Shown here piece by piece: positions 1 to 8,188 of a DNA stretch of 44,661 nucleotides. The position numbers were made by a program, and so were the translations under genes. The notes under the pieces were generated by a model. It did not search any database and was not told the DNA's origin. It was given only the letters and a program-made list of their open reading frames with translations. Location of the stretch: assembly GCA_038255145.1 (NCBI GenBank), contig JBBSLP010000053.1, positions 1-44,661 on the forward strand, read 5' to 3'. The DNA is from WHTX01 sp038255145 (GTDB lineage: Bacteria; Actinomycetota; Acidimicrobiia; Acidimicrobiales; CAIXPF01). Position 1 is the stretch's first letter, and each line of letters opens with the position of its first letter.

Positions 1-13
1 AGCTCGTCGGGCC

Positions 14-1162
14 TCAGCCCTCGTCGGGGGGGACGGCGGCCCGGGCCACCACCGCGCTGCGCCGGTGGGCCCGCACGCCGGGATGGAAGTAGGTGACGAG
101 CAACAGGGCCAGGGCGAGGATGGCGAAGAGCACCAGCCCGTCGCCCCGGCCGGTGATCACCGGGTACAGGGCCACCCCGGACAGCACCGCCGTCCACGCC
201 CACAGGATGAGGACGCTGCGCCGCTGCCCGTGCCCCAGGGCCATCAGCCGGTGGTGCAGGTGGCGCTTGTCGGCCGTGGACACCCCCGAGCGGCTGCGGG
301 CCCGGCGCACGATGGCGAAGAACGTGTCGAACACCGGCACCCCCAGGATGACCAGGGGGATGACCAGGGGGGCGAAGAAGAAGTACGTCTGCCCGGAGAA
401 CTGCGCCCGGCTCTGGCCCCCCACCGAGATGGTGGCCGCGGCCATCAGCAGGCCCAGGAGCAGGGCCCCGCCGTCGCCCATGAACGTGCGGGCGGGGTGG
501 AAGTTGTGGGGCAGGAACCCCAGGCAGATGCCGGCCACCCCCGCGGCAACCAGGGGTCCGACGTTGTCGGACCGCAGCAGGTCGTTGCGAGCCAGGGCCG
601 CGGTGTACACGAAGAACGCCACCGCGGCGATGCCCACGATGCCCGCGGCCAGCCCGTCGAGACCGTCGATGAGGTTGACGGCCTGGGACATGCCGATGAC
701 CCACAGCACCGTGACCAGCACGGCCAGGTCCGACGTCAACACGACCAGGCTCCAGAACGGCACCCGGAAGAACACGATGGACACGCCGGCCATGGTCAGC
801 ACGCTGCCGGCCAGCACGGTGCCGGCCAGCTTGGCCGGGGCGGACACCTCGAGCACGTCGTCCACGAAGCCCACGGCGTACATGACCACGGCGGCGAGCA
901 CGACCCCCAGCAGCTGGCGGCCGTTGGCGAAGATGGCCTCGAACCCGCCCAACAGGCCGGCGGCCCCCACCGCGGCCAGGAACCCGGCCAGCATGGCCGC
1001 GCCGCCCAGCTCCGGGGTGGGGTGCAGGTGCACGCGGCGGGCATCGGGCGCGGCCAGCGCACCGACGCGGTAGGCCAGGCGCTGGGACAGGGGCACGCAC
1101 GCCCAGGTGACCACGGCGGCGACGGCGGCGACCGCTGCGTAGGACCCGACGCTCGGCTGCAC
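14..1162 (-). CDS. wecA: WecA/TagO-like polyprenyl-phosphate sugar-1-phosphate transferase
   Basis: Integral membrane enzyme of the MraY/WecA/TagO family. The family moves a sugar-1-phosphate from a UDP-sugar (usually GlcNAc-1-P) to a polyprenyl phosphate on the inner face of the membrane, which starts a cell-wall or surface glycan. At 382 aa the length is normal and about ten hydrophobic segments are visible. Family signatures seen: FVDDVLEV near residue 100 (Mg-binding Asp pair), NLIDGLDGLAAG near 165, FMGDGGALLLG near 230, and the His-rich loop DKRHLHHRLM near 305 that is typical of the WecA branch rather than MraY. The start is GTG at 1162. In mycobacteria the homologue (rfe/Rv1302) sits at the same place downstream of prmC, which supports orthology. 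The sugar substrate cannot be read from sequence. It diverges from glyA. Confidence 0.9.
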   Translation of the reverse strand: MQPSVGSYAAVAAVAAVVTWACVPLSQRLAYRVGALAAPDARRVHLHPTPELGGAAMLAGFLAAVGAAGLLGGFEAIFANGRQLLGVVLAAVVMYAVGFVDDVLEVSAPAKLAGTVLAGSVLTMAGVSIVFFRVPFWSLVVLTSDLAVLVTVLWVIGMSQAVNLIDGLDGLAAGIVGIAAVAFFVYTAALARNDLLRSDNVGPLVAAGVAGICLGFLPHNFHPARTFMGDGGALLLGLLMAAATISVGGQSRAQFSGQTYFFFAPLVIPLVILGVPVFDTFFAIVRRARSRSGVSTADKRHLHHRLMALGHGQRRSVLILWAWTAVLSGVALYPVITGRGDGLVLFAILALALLLVTYFHPGVRAHRRSAVVARAAVPPDEG

Positions 1163-1246
1163 GCCACCATTGTCGCGTGCCCGGGCGGCGCGTCGTAACC
1201 AGCCCGCCGTCGGTCACCGCCGGACCGCGCCACCGGGCGGGAGGGC

Positions 1247-1252
1247 TACCCT
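1247..1252 (+). promoter_or_regulatory. possible -10 element of the glyA transcript
   Basis: TACCCT fits the actinobacterial TAnnnT -10 pattern. It would put the transcription start near 1259, right where the riboswitch aptamer begins. No convincing -35 element is visible, so this rests mainly on position. Confidence 0.3.
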
Positions 1253-1258
1253 TGGTCC

Positions 1259-1348
1259 CAGGGCCGTGACTGGCGCTTTCGAGGTGGATCCGACCACCGG
1301 GGAGCGGCCCCGCCGTCCGCACCGGGCGGCCCGCCGTGCGCCTGGGCC
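1259..1348 (+). promoter_or_regulatory. ZTP (pfl) riboswitch upstream of glyA
   Basis: The sequence carries the conserved ZTP/ZMP aptamer blocks in order: GGGCCGTGACTGGCG (1261-1275), a hairpin GGTGG...CCACC followed by GGGGAGCGGCCC (about 1282-1310), a variable hairpin, and the 3' block CCGTGCGCCTGGGC (1334-1347). GGCG (1272-1275) can form the pseudoknot with CGCC (1339-1342). The class is known to sense ZTP/ZMP, which accumulates when 10-formyl-THF is short, and it typically controls one-carbon and purine genes including glyA. The aptamer ends about 19 nt before the glyA ribosome binding site (AGGAGG, 1367-1372). CCTGGG (1341-1346) is complementary to CCCAGG (1364-1369), which overlaps that site, so a translational on-switch is plausible (inference). 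Confidence 0.93.
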
Positions 1349-1382
1349 GACCCACCCCCACCACCCAGGAGGCAGCGGCCCC

Positions 1383-2834
1383 ATGCCCGAGACCACCCCC
1401 ACCGACGCGACCCTCGAGACGACGGCGGTCCGTTCGGCCCTGGCCGTCATCGGCCGCGTCGACCCCATCATCGCCGACGCCATCGCCGGCGAGCTGGGCA
1501 ACCAGCGCCACCAGCTCAAGCTCATTGCCAGCGAGAACTACGCCTCGCCGGCCACGCTCCTGGCCATGGGCAACTGGTTGTCCGACAAGTACGCCGAGGG
1601 CACCGTCGGGCACCGCTTCTACGCCGGCTGCGAGTTCGTGGACATCGTCGAGGCCCGGGCCTCCGAACTGGCCCAGCAGCTCTTCGACGTCCCCCACGCC
1701 TACGTGCAGCCCCACTCGGGCATCGACGCCAACCTCGTCGCCTTCTGGGCCATCCTCTCCCAGCGCGTCGAGTCCCCGGCGCTGGAGCGCATGGGCTCCA
1801 AGCACGTCAACGACCTGACCCCCGAGGACTGGGAGACCCTGCGGGTCGAGCTGGGCAGCCAGCGCATGCTGGGCATGTCCCTCGACGCCGGCGGCCACCT
1901 CACCCACGGGTTCCGGCCCAACATCTCGGGCAAGCTGTTCAACCAGCGCTCCTACGGCACCGACCCCGAGACCGAGCTGCTCGACTACGCCGAGGTCCGG
2001 CGCCTGGCCCAGGAGTTCCGGCCCCTGGTCATCGTGGCCGGCTACTCGGCCTACCCCCGCAAGGTCGACTTCGCCGCCATGCGGGAGATCGCCGACGAGG
2101 TCGGCGCCACCCTCATGGTGGACATGGCCCACTTCGCCGGCCTGGTGGCGGGCAAGGTCTTCACCGGCGACTTCAACCCGGTGCCCCACGCCCACATCAC
2201 CACCACCACCACCCACAAGTCCCTGCGCGGCCCCCGCGGCGGCATGGTGCTGTGCCAGCCCGAGCTGGCCGAGTTCGTGGACAAGGGTTGCCCCCTGGTG
2301 TTGGGCGGCCCCCTCCCCCACGTGATGGCGGCCAAGGCCGTGGCCCTGTCCGAGGCCCTGCGCCCCGACTTCGCCGACTACGCCCAGCGCATCGTGGACA
2401 ACGCCCAGGCCCTGGCCGAGGGACTCATGCGCCGCGGCGCCCGCCTGGTCACCGGGGGCACCGACAACCACCTCGTGCTGCTGGACACGGCCACGAGCTG
2501 GGGCCTGACCGGTCGCCAGGCCGAGTCGGCCCTGCTGGATGGGGGCATCGTCACCAACCGCAACTCCATCCCCCGGGACAGCAACGGCGCCTGGTACACC
2601 TCGGGCGTCCGCCTGGGCACCCCGGCCCTGACCACGCTGGGCCTGGGCGTGTCCGAGATGGACGAGGTGGCCGAGCTCATCAGCGAGGTCCTGCGCAACA
2701 CCACCCCGACCGCGGCCAGCACGGGCCCGTCCAAGGCCAAGTACCTGGTGGCCGACGGGGCGGCGGAGAAGGTCCGCACCCGGGCGGGCGAGCTGCTGGC
2801 CCGCTTCCCCCTCTACCCCGAGATCCAGCTCTAG
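1383..2834 (+). CDS. glyA: serine hydroxymethyltransferase, long form
   Basis: PLP enzyme that converts serine and tetrahydrofolate to glycine and 5,10-methylene-THF, the main entry to one-carbon metabolism. The product is 483 aa, longer than the roughly 420 aa of the E. coli type; inserted blocks near residues 125-160 are typical of the longer actinobacterial/chlamydial form. Seen: the folate/PLP region IASENYASP near residue 45, and the PLP lysine in TTTTTHKSLRGPRGG (Lys279). The start is ATG 1383 because AGGAGG lies 10 nt upstream; the open frame runs further 5' but through the riboswitch. It is controlled by the ZTP riboswitch just upstream and is convergent with prmC. It occupies the place where mycobacteria carry a Sua5/YrdC gene. 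Confidence 0.95.
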   Translation: MPETTPTDATLETTAVRSALAVIGRVDPIIADAIAGELGNQRHQLKLIASENYASPATLLAMGNWLSDKYAEGTVGHRFYAGCEFVDIVEARASELAQQLFDVPHAYVQPHSGIDANLVAFWAILSQRVESPALERMGSKHVNDLTPEDWETLRVELGSQRMLGMSLDAGGHLTHGFRPNISGKLFNQRSYGTDPETELLDYAEVRRLAQEFRPLVIVAGYSAYPRKVDFAAMREIADEVGATLMVDMAHFAGLVAGKVFTGDFNPVPHAHITTTTTHKSLRGPRGGMVLCQPELAEFVDKGCPLVLGGPLPHVMAAKAVALSEALRPDFADYAQRIVDNAQALAEGLMRRGARLVTGGTDNHLVLLDTATSWGLTGRQAESALLDGGIVTNRNSIPRDSNGAWYTSGVRLGTPALTTLGLGVSEMDEVAELISEVLRNTTPTAASTGPSKAKYLVADGAAEKVRTRAGELLARFPLYPEIQL

Positions 2835-2848
2835 CGCCCGATCGGGCG
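2835..2848. terminator. palindrome between convergent glyA and prmC
   Basis: CGCCCGATCGGGCG is a perfect 14-bp palindrome in the 34-bp gap between the two converging stop codons. There is no T-run. It could act as a bidirectional hairpin stop, but this is suggested only by position and symmetry. Confidence 0.35.
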
Positions 2849-2868
2849 CAGCCGGGGGATGGTGGCGA

Positions 2869-3750
2869 TCAGCCCCGGACCCGGGCGACGACGGCCCGGG
2901 GGCGGCCCGAGAGATCGGTCCGCACCTCGGCGTCGGCGTAGCCCAGGGCCAGGGCCTGGGCCACCAGCTCGGACGTCTGGTCGGGGGCGGCCTCGAGCAC
3001 CAGGGCCCCCGCAGGCCGCAGCCACGATGGCGCAGCGTCGAGCAGGCGCAGCAGGTCCTCGAGCCCGGTGGGCCCGGCCACCAGCGCCGAGCGGGGCTCG
3101 AAGCGGGCAACCACGTCGGGCAGTTCCTCGGTCTCGCCCACGTACGGTGGGTTGGAGACGACCACACCGAGGCGGCCGCGCAGGTCGTCGGGCAGGGCGG
3201 CGAACCAGTCGCCCTCCAGCAGGCGGACCCGGGCCGCGGCCCGTCCCACCCCGGCCAGGTTGGCCCGGGCCACGGCCAGGGCGTCAGCCGACGCGTCGGT
3301 GGCGAACACGTCGACGTGGGTGCGCTCGGTGGCCACGGCCAGGGCGATGGCCCCCGATCCCGTGCCCAGGTCGGCCACGGGGAGGCGGTCGTTGTACGTG
3401 TGCCCGGCGCTCACCACCAGGCGGTCGATCTCGGCCAGCGCGGCCTCGACGACCTGCTCGGTCTCGGGACGGGGGATGAGGACCCGGGGGTCGACGAACA
3501 GGTCGAGGTAGCGGAAGCCCCACCGGCCCACCACGTACTGCAGGGGCTCGCCGGCCACCCGACGGGCCAGCAGCCGGTCGAAGGTGGCCAGGCGGCGGGC
3601 GGTGAGGTCGTCGTCGAGCACGTCGTGGTACTCGGCCCCCTCGGCCCCCGTGGCCGCCTCGATCAGGCGGCGGGCCTCGGACGCCGGGCTGTCGACACCG
3701 GCCCCGGCCAGGGCGGTCGTGCCCTCGGCCTCCACCTCACGCCAGCGCAT
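2869..3750 (-). CDS. prmC: peptide chain release factor N5-glutamine methyltransferase
   Basis: SAM-dependent methyltransferase that methylates the glutamine of the GGQ motif in release factors. The product is 293 aa, a normal length. Seen: the N-terminal helical release-factor-binding domain (residues 1-80), the SAM-binding motif VADLGTGSGAIALAVA near 130, and the catalytic VVSNPPYV near 200. The start ATG 3750 lies 14 bp inside the end of prfA. The gene is thus translationally coupled to its own substrate's gene, the standard prfA-prmC arrangement. The frame stays open upstream, but that part is antisense-like and poor in family features. Confidence 0.93.
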   Translation of the reverse strand: MRWREVEAEGTTALAGAGVDSPASEARRLIEAATGAEGAEYHDVLDDDLTARRLATFDRLLARRVAGEPLQYVVGRWGFRYLDLFVDPRVLIPRPETEQVVEAALAEIDRLVVSAGHTYNDRLPVADLGTGSGAIALAVATERTHVDVFATDASADALAVARANLAGVGRAAARVRLLEGDWFAALPDDLRGRLGVVVSNPPYVGETEELPDVVARFEPRSALVAGPTGLEDLLRLLDAAPSWLRPAGALVLEAAPDQTSELVAQALALGYADAEVRTDLSGRPRAVVARVRG

Positions 3751-4819
3751 CGTCGTCCCCTCCGGCCAGCTGACGGGCCCGCTCGTCCTGGGCCAGGCCA
3801 CCGATGATGTCGTCGAGCTCGCCACTGCCCAGCACCCGGTCCAACTTGTACAGGGTGAGGCCGATGCGGTGGTCGGTGACCCGGTTCTCCTTGAAGTTGT
3901 ACGTGCGGATCTTCTCCGAGCGCCCGCCGCCACCGACCTGCTCGCGACGCAGGCCCGAGCGCTCGGCGGCCTGGCGGTCGGCCTCCAGCTTGAGGAGGCG
4001 GGAGCGCAGGACGGTCATGGCCTTGGCCCGGTTCTGCAGCTGGGACTTCTCGTCCTGCATGGTCACCACCACCCCGGTCGGCCGGTGGGTGATGCGCACG
4101 GCCGAATCGGTGGTGTTCACGTGCTGGCCGCCGGCGCCCGACGAGCGGTACACGTCGACCTGCAGGTCGCTGGGGTCGATGTCGATGTCGACCTCCTCGG
4201 CCTCGGGCAGCACCGACACGGTGGCGGCCGAGGTGTGGATGCGACCCTGGGCCTCCGTCGCCGGGACCCGCTGCACCCGGTGGGGGCCTGCCTCCCACTT
4301 GAGCCGGCTCCACACCCCGTCACCGGCGACCCGGAACACGGCTTCGTGCACCCCACCCATGGGCGAGGGGCTGATGGACAGGGGCTCGACCTTCCACCCC
4401 TGGCGGACGGCGAAGGCCCGGTACATCTCGTAGAGGTCGCGGGCGAAGAGGTTGGCCTCCTCCCCGCCTTCGGCGCCGCGGATCTCGACGATGACGTTCT
4501 TGTCGTCGTTCGGATCCCGGGGCAGCAACAGGAGGCGCAGCTCCTCGGACAGGGAGGCCTGTTCGGCCTCGGACTCGGCCACCTCGGCCCGGGCCAGGGT
4601 GCGCTCGCCGCCCGACGAGTCCTCGAACAGCTCCCGGGCCACCTCGAGGTCGCCTTCGACCTCCTGCAGGCGACGCCAGCGGGACACGATGGCCTCGAGC
4701 TGCTTGTAGCGCCGGGTCTCCGCCGCATAGCGCTTCTGGTCGGCCAGCAGGGCCGGATCCCCCATGCGCAGCTCGAGGTCGGTGAACTCCGCCTCCAGGT
4801 CAGCCAGCCGGTCGCGCAC
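3737..4819 (-). CDS. prfA: peptide chain release factor 1
   Basis: Recognises UAA and UAG in the ribosomal A site and triggers peptide release. The product is 360 aa. Seen: an N-terminal coiled-coil domain, the codon-recognition tripeptide PAT in VQRVPATEAQGRIHT near residue 187 (RF1 type; RF2 would have SPF), and the catalytic SSGAGGQHVN near 230. The start is GTG 4819; no other in-frame start lies just upstream, and no strong ribosome binding site is seen. It is the third gene of the leftward run rho - unknown - prfA - prmC, 51 bp after the unknown gene. Confidence 0.96.
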   Translation of the reverse strand: MRDRLADLEAEFTDLELRMGDPALLADQKRYAAETRRYKQLEAIVSRWRRLQEVEGDLEVARELFEDSSGGERTLARAEVAESEAEQASLSEELRLLLLPRDPNDDKNVIVEIRGAEGGEEANLFARDLYEMYRAFAVRQGWKVEPLSISPSPMGGVHEAVFRVAGDGVWSRLKWEAGPHRVQRVPATEAQGRIHTSAATVSVLPEAEEVDIDIDPSDLQVDVYRSSGAGGQHVNTTDSAVRITHRPTGVVVTMQDEKSQLQNRAKAMTVLRSRLLKLEADRQAAERSGLRREQVGGGGRSEKIRTYNFKENRVTDHRIGLTLYKLDRVLGSGELDDIIGGLAQDERARQLAGGDDDALA

Positions 4820-4870
4820 GACCGTCGATGCTAGGCGGCGCGCCGGCCCGGTCAGTTCGGCTCGCGGTGC

Positions 4871-5884
4871 TCACTTCGGCCAGTCACCCTCGTGGGCCAC
4901 CAGGCGGGCCGGGGGGAGGAGCAGTTCGGCCAGGCGGCGCAGGGTGGGGTACTGGTCGCGGGCCGGGGTGACCAGCACCAGCTCGGCGTCGGGCGCCAGG
5001 CGGTCCCGGGCATCGGCGGCGGAGGGCAGGGCCTCGAGGTCGACCCCCACCGAGCACGCCACCACCACGGCGGTGCCGTCGGGGCGCACACCCAGGGCCA
5101 GGGCCGGCGCGGCGTCGACCAGGTTGAGCCGGGGCCGGGCCGCTTCCACGGCCACCAGGCTGGTGGCGCCCACGGCACCCGGGTCGGCCAACAGGGTGTC
5201 CCGCAGCCAGCGGGGGCGGGCCAGGCGGTTCAGCAGGTGGGGGGAGGCGTCGGGGCGTCGGTGGGTGTGCACCAGCTCGACCACGTCGAGCAGGGCCGCT
5301 TCCTTGGGGCGTACGGCCTCCATGAGCACCGAGGCGGCCCGATCGTTCTTGCCCACCCCGACCTCGAGGACCCAGCCCCCCTGGGCCGTGCTGTCGGGCA
5401 CGACGCGACCGATCTCCAGGCCCAGGACCTCGGCCATGACCACACCGTGTTCGGCCACCACGGTGGCGCCCTGGGCCCGGAGGGGCTCGGCCGCGGCCAT
5501 GGCCGCCTCCGCCGGTGGCACCAGGGGCAACTGGGCCTCGGGCTCGGCGGCGACAAGGCTGGTGCCTTCGACCCGCCACACGTGCACGGGGCGGGACACG
5601 AACGTGGCCCGGCGGGCGGCCACGCCGGCGTCACGGTCGGCCACCAGGTGCAGGTCGCCGTCGAGGCCGACCTTGTCCGCCCACACCAGGGCGTGGCCCA
5701 GGCCGGTGGTGCCGTCCTCGACGAGCACGAAGCCGTCGTGGCCGTCGTGCACGGCGGCCAGCCCGCCCACGTCCTCGTCGACCCACTGGCGTTCGCCGAA
5801 GCGGTCACGCACCAGGGCCCGCAGCTTGACCCGGGCCAGACGGCTGCGCTGGGCGCCACCCAGCGCCATGGCCGGTGTGCTCAT
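4871..5884 (-). CDS. uncharacterised protein coupled to rho
   Basis: Product of 337 aa that I do not recognise. It appears soluble: no signal peptide or membrane segment, rich in Ala, Val, Leu and Asp, with alternating beta-like stretches (FVLVEDG, LHLVADRD, VVVACSVGVD, AELVLVTPARDQY) that suggest an alpha/beta fold. It also contains GWVLEVGVGKNDRAA (about residues 180-195) and ELVHTHRRPDASPH. No cofactor motif can be named with confidence. ATG 5884 overlaps the rho stop as ATGA, so translation is probably coupled to rho. In mycobacteria rpmE lies between rho and prfA; here this gene takes that place. A role tied to transcription or translation termination would be guilt by association only. 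Confidence 0.75.
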   Translation of the reverse strand: MSTPAMALGGAQRSRLARVKLRALVRDRFGERQWVDEDVGGLAAVHDGHDGFVLVEDGTTGLGHALVWADKVGLDGDLHLVADRDAGVAARRATFVSRPVHVWRVEGTSLVAAEPEAQLPLVPPAEAAMAAAEPLRAQGATVVAEHGVVMAEVLGLEIGRVVPDSTAQGGWVLEVGVGKNDRAASVLMEAVRPKEAALLDVVELVHTHRRPDASPHLLNRLARPRWLRDTLLADPGAVGATSLVAVEAARPRLNLVDAAPALALGVRPDGTAVVVACSVGVDLEALPSAADARDRLAPDAELVLVTPARDQYPTLRRLAELLLPPARLVAHEGDWPK

Positions 5885-8142
5885 GACGACGGTGATCCGG
5901 CTTCGGCGGGGGCAGCCAGCAGTTCGTCGTTGGAGGCCGAGGCGCCGATGCGCCCGAGCAGCGCCTTGAGCCCGGCCCCGGGAGCGCCGTCACCGGCCCC
6001 GGCCAGGGAACGGCGCAGCGAGCGCAAGGGCAGCAGGTCCTCGTCGTCGAGCAGGACCTCTTCGTGGCGGGTGCCCGACGCGACCAGGTCAATGGCCGGG
6101 AAGACCTGCTCGTCGGCCAGGTCGCGGTCCAGGCGCAGCTCGAGGTTGCCGGTCCCGCCGAACTCCTCGTAGATGACCTCGTCCATGGTCGAACCGGTCC
6201 CCACCAGCGCCGTGGCCAGGATGGTGAGCGAGCCGCCCTCGTCGATGTTGCGGGCGGCGCCGAAGAAGCGCTTGGCGGGCTGGAGGGCCCCGGTGTCGAG
6301 GCCGCCGGCCAGGGCCCGGCCCGTGGCCGGTGACGCCAGGTTGTGGGCCCGGGTCAACCGGGTGATGCCGTCGAGCAGGATGACCACGTCGTCACCGGTC
6401 TCCACCATGCGCTTGGCCCGCTCGAGGGTGAGCTCGACGACCTGGGTGTGCTCCTCGGCCGGGCGGTCGAACGTCGAGGCCACCACCTCGGCCTCGACGG
6501 ATCGACGCATGTCGGTGACCTCTTCGGGGCGCTCGTCGATGAGCACGACGATGACCTTGACCTCGGGGTTGTTCTGCTCGAGGGCCCGGGCCAGCAACTT
6601 GATCAACGTGGTCTTGCCCGCGCCGGGGGGGGAGACGATGAGCCCTCGCTGGCCCTTGCCGATGGGGGTGACCACGTCCACCACCCGGGCCGTGACGTCC
6701 GAGGCGCGGTCGTCAGGTCCGTCGGTGCCGTCTGCGTCGCCGGCCGGGCCGTCATCAGCCTCGAGCATGAGGCGCTCGTAGGGGAACACGGCGACGAGGT
6801 CCTCGAAGCGGGGGCGGCTGCGGGCCCGCTCGGGATCGCGCCCGTTGACGGTGTCGACGCGCAGCAGCGCGGGGTTCTTCTCGCCCCGCCCGGCGGGACG
6901 GCTGCTGCCCGACACGTGATCACCCTTGCGCAACCCGAACTGGCGCACGAACTTCGAGGGGACGTACACGTCCTCCTTGGACGGCAGGTAGCTGCGCACC
7001 CGGAGGAAGCCGTAGCCCTCCTCCCGCAGGTCGAGGTAGCCGGCCACCGGTACCGGTTCCTGCTCCCCGCCCCCTTCGGTGGGGGGCGCAGCCTGCTGGG
7101 GAGCGGCCGCACCGGGCGTTCCCGACGGGTTGGCGCCGGGAGGGACGGGGGTATCGACGCGGTTGCGGTCCTTGCCCCGACGGCGGCGTCGACGGCTGCT
7201 GCCATCGGCGGGATCACCGGCCTGGCCCGGTTGGCCTCCCGTGCCGGCCCGACCGTTGCCGCCTTCGTCGTCACCGTGGCGCCCGCCATCGTCCTCGGCC
7301 CCCTCGAGGGGGTCGTACACGAAGCGTGCCGGAGCGCTCGACGCCGCCGGGGCGGGCCACGACGGGCCGTCGGCCATGCGGGACGAGCGGGACGAGGTCG
7401 GCGCCGGCCGGTCACCACGGGACTGCTCAGCGCGCGGCTGGTCACCACGGGCCTGGTCACCGCGGGGATGCTCACCGCCGGGCTGATCGCTGCCGGCGGT
7501 CACCGACGACGACAGCGCGGCGTCGGGCGCGTCCCCGGAGGTCGTGTCCCGTGTCGGGGACCCCTGAGCTGAGGTGTCCTGAGCTGAGGTGTCCCCTGTC
7601 GGCGGGTCCTGGGTCGAGGGGGCCGGTGACGAGGTGTCGGGGGTTGGGGCCGCCGGGGACGGGGAGGACTCGGAGGTGGCGGCCCGCACCTGTCGGGCGG
7701 CCGAACGACCGCCGTCGTCTCCCGCAGCCGCCCGACTGCGGCGTGACGGCCGGGCGGGTTCGACTGCCGGGGTCGGCGCCTCGGGTTCGACGGCCCCGGT
7801 CGGCTCCGCCGTCACCTCGGCCCCGACATCTCCACTGGGCGGGGCCGGCTGGGCCGGCAGTGGCGCGACCTCGGCGGCTGGGGCGGGGGCGTCACCGGCG
7901 AACAGGGTGGCGGTCTCCTCGGCGCGGGCCTTGCTCCGACCACGACGGGCCGGGGGGGCTTCGGCGGCCTGGCCACCAGGCCCGACACCGGACAGCTCGA
8001 GGATCAGATCGATGATCTGGTCCTTGCGCAGCCGCGACGGCGGCTTGCGCCCCATGGCCGTGGCGATGGCCTGGAGCTGCTCCCGATCCTTCTTCTGCAG
8101 GGCAGCCCGCTCCAGCTCGTGGGCATCGACCGCTGCGCTCAC
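5881..8142 (-). CDS. rho: transcription termination factor Rho with long disordered insert
   Basis: Hexameric RNA-dependent ATPase that ends transcription. The product is 753 aa against 419 in E. coli. Order: Rho N-terminal domain (about 1-52, with LRKDQIIDLILEL), a low-complexity linker (about 55-360) rich in Ala, Pro, Ser, Thr, Asp and Arg with short repeats (GDTSAQDTSAQ; RGDQARGDQPRAEQSRGD), the cold-shock-like RNA-binding domain (about 363-440, GYLDLREEGYGFLRV), and the RecA-type ATPase (about 450-740). The Walker A is VSPPGAGKTT near 505, and ILLDGITRLTRA is Walker B. Long linkers are usual in actinobacterial Rho and are known to add RNA binding. The start is GTG 8142. It is preceded by a long leader with a promoter, which fits autoregulation. 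Confidence 0.96.
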   Translation of the reverse strand: MSAAVDAHELERAALQKKDREQLQAIATAMGRKPPSRLRKDQIIDLILELSGVGPGGQAAEAPPARRGRSKARAEETATLFAGDAPAPAAEVAPLPAQPAPPSGDVGAEVTAEPTGAVEPEAPTPAVEPARPSRRSRAAAGDDGGRSAARQVRAATSESSPSPAAPTPDTSSPAPSTQDPPTGDTSAQDTSAQGSPTRDTTSGDAPDAALSSSVTAGSDQPGGEHPRGDQARGDQPRAEQSRGDRPAPTSSRSSRMADGPSWPAPAASSAPARFVYDPLEGAEDDGGRHGDDEGGNGRAGTGGQPGQAGDPADGSSRRRRRRGKDRNRVDTPVPPGANPSGTPGAAAPQQAAPPTEGGGEQEPVPVAGYLDLREEGYGFLRVRSYLPSKEDVYVPSKFVRQFGLRKGDHVSGSSRPAGRGEKNPALLRVDTVNGRDPERARSRPRFEDLVAVFPYERLMLEADDGPAGDADGTDGPDDRASDVTARVVDVVTPIGKGQRGLIVSPPGAGKTTLIKLLARALEQNNPEVKVIVVLIDERPEEVTDMRRSVEAEVVASTFDRPAEEHTQVVELTLERAKRMVETGDDVVILLDGITRLTRAHNLASPATGRALAGGLDTGALQPAKRFFGAARNIDEGGSLTILATALVGTGSTMDEVIYEEFGGTGNLELRLDRDLADEQVFPAIDLVASGTRHEEVLLDDEDLLPLRSLRRSLAGAGDGAPGAGLKALLGRIGASASNDELLAAPAEAGSPSS

Positions 8143-8188
8143 TGGCTTCCCCGCTCTCGGCCCCGACGGCCGCTCGCTGCGCTCACTG
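8131..8188 (-). repeat. 14-bp direct repeat at the rho start and possible leader mini-ORF
   Basis: CGCTGCGCTCACTG (plus-strand reading) occurs at 8131-8144, where it holds the rho GTG start, and again at 8175-8188. The upstream copy gives a GTG at 8186 that opens a 15-codon frame (VSAASGRRGRERGSQ). Its TGA (8141-8139) overlaps the rho GTG as GTGA. This could be a translationally coupled leader peptide or a chance product of the duplication. Confidence 0.4.

Noticed and set aside
4820..4870. A hidden rpmE between rho and prfA
   Set aside because: The gap is only 51 bp and the larger gap is filled by the 337-aa gene; no L31-like frame was seen on either strand.
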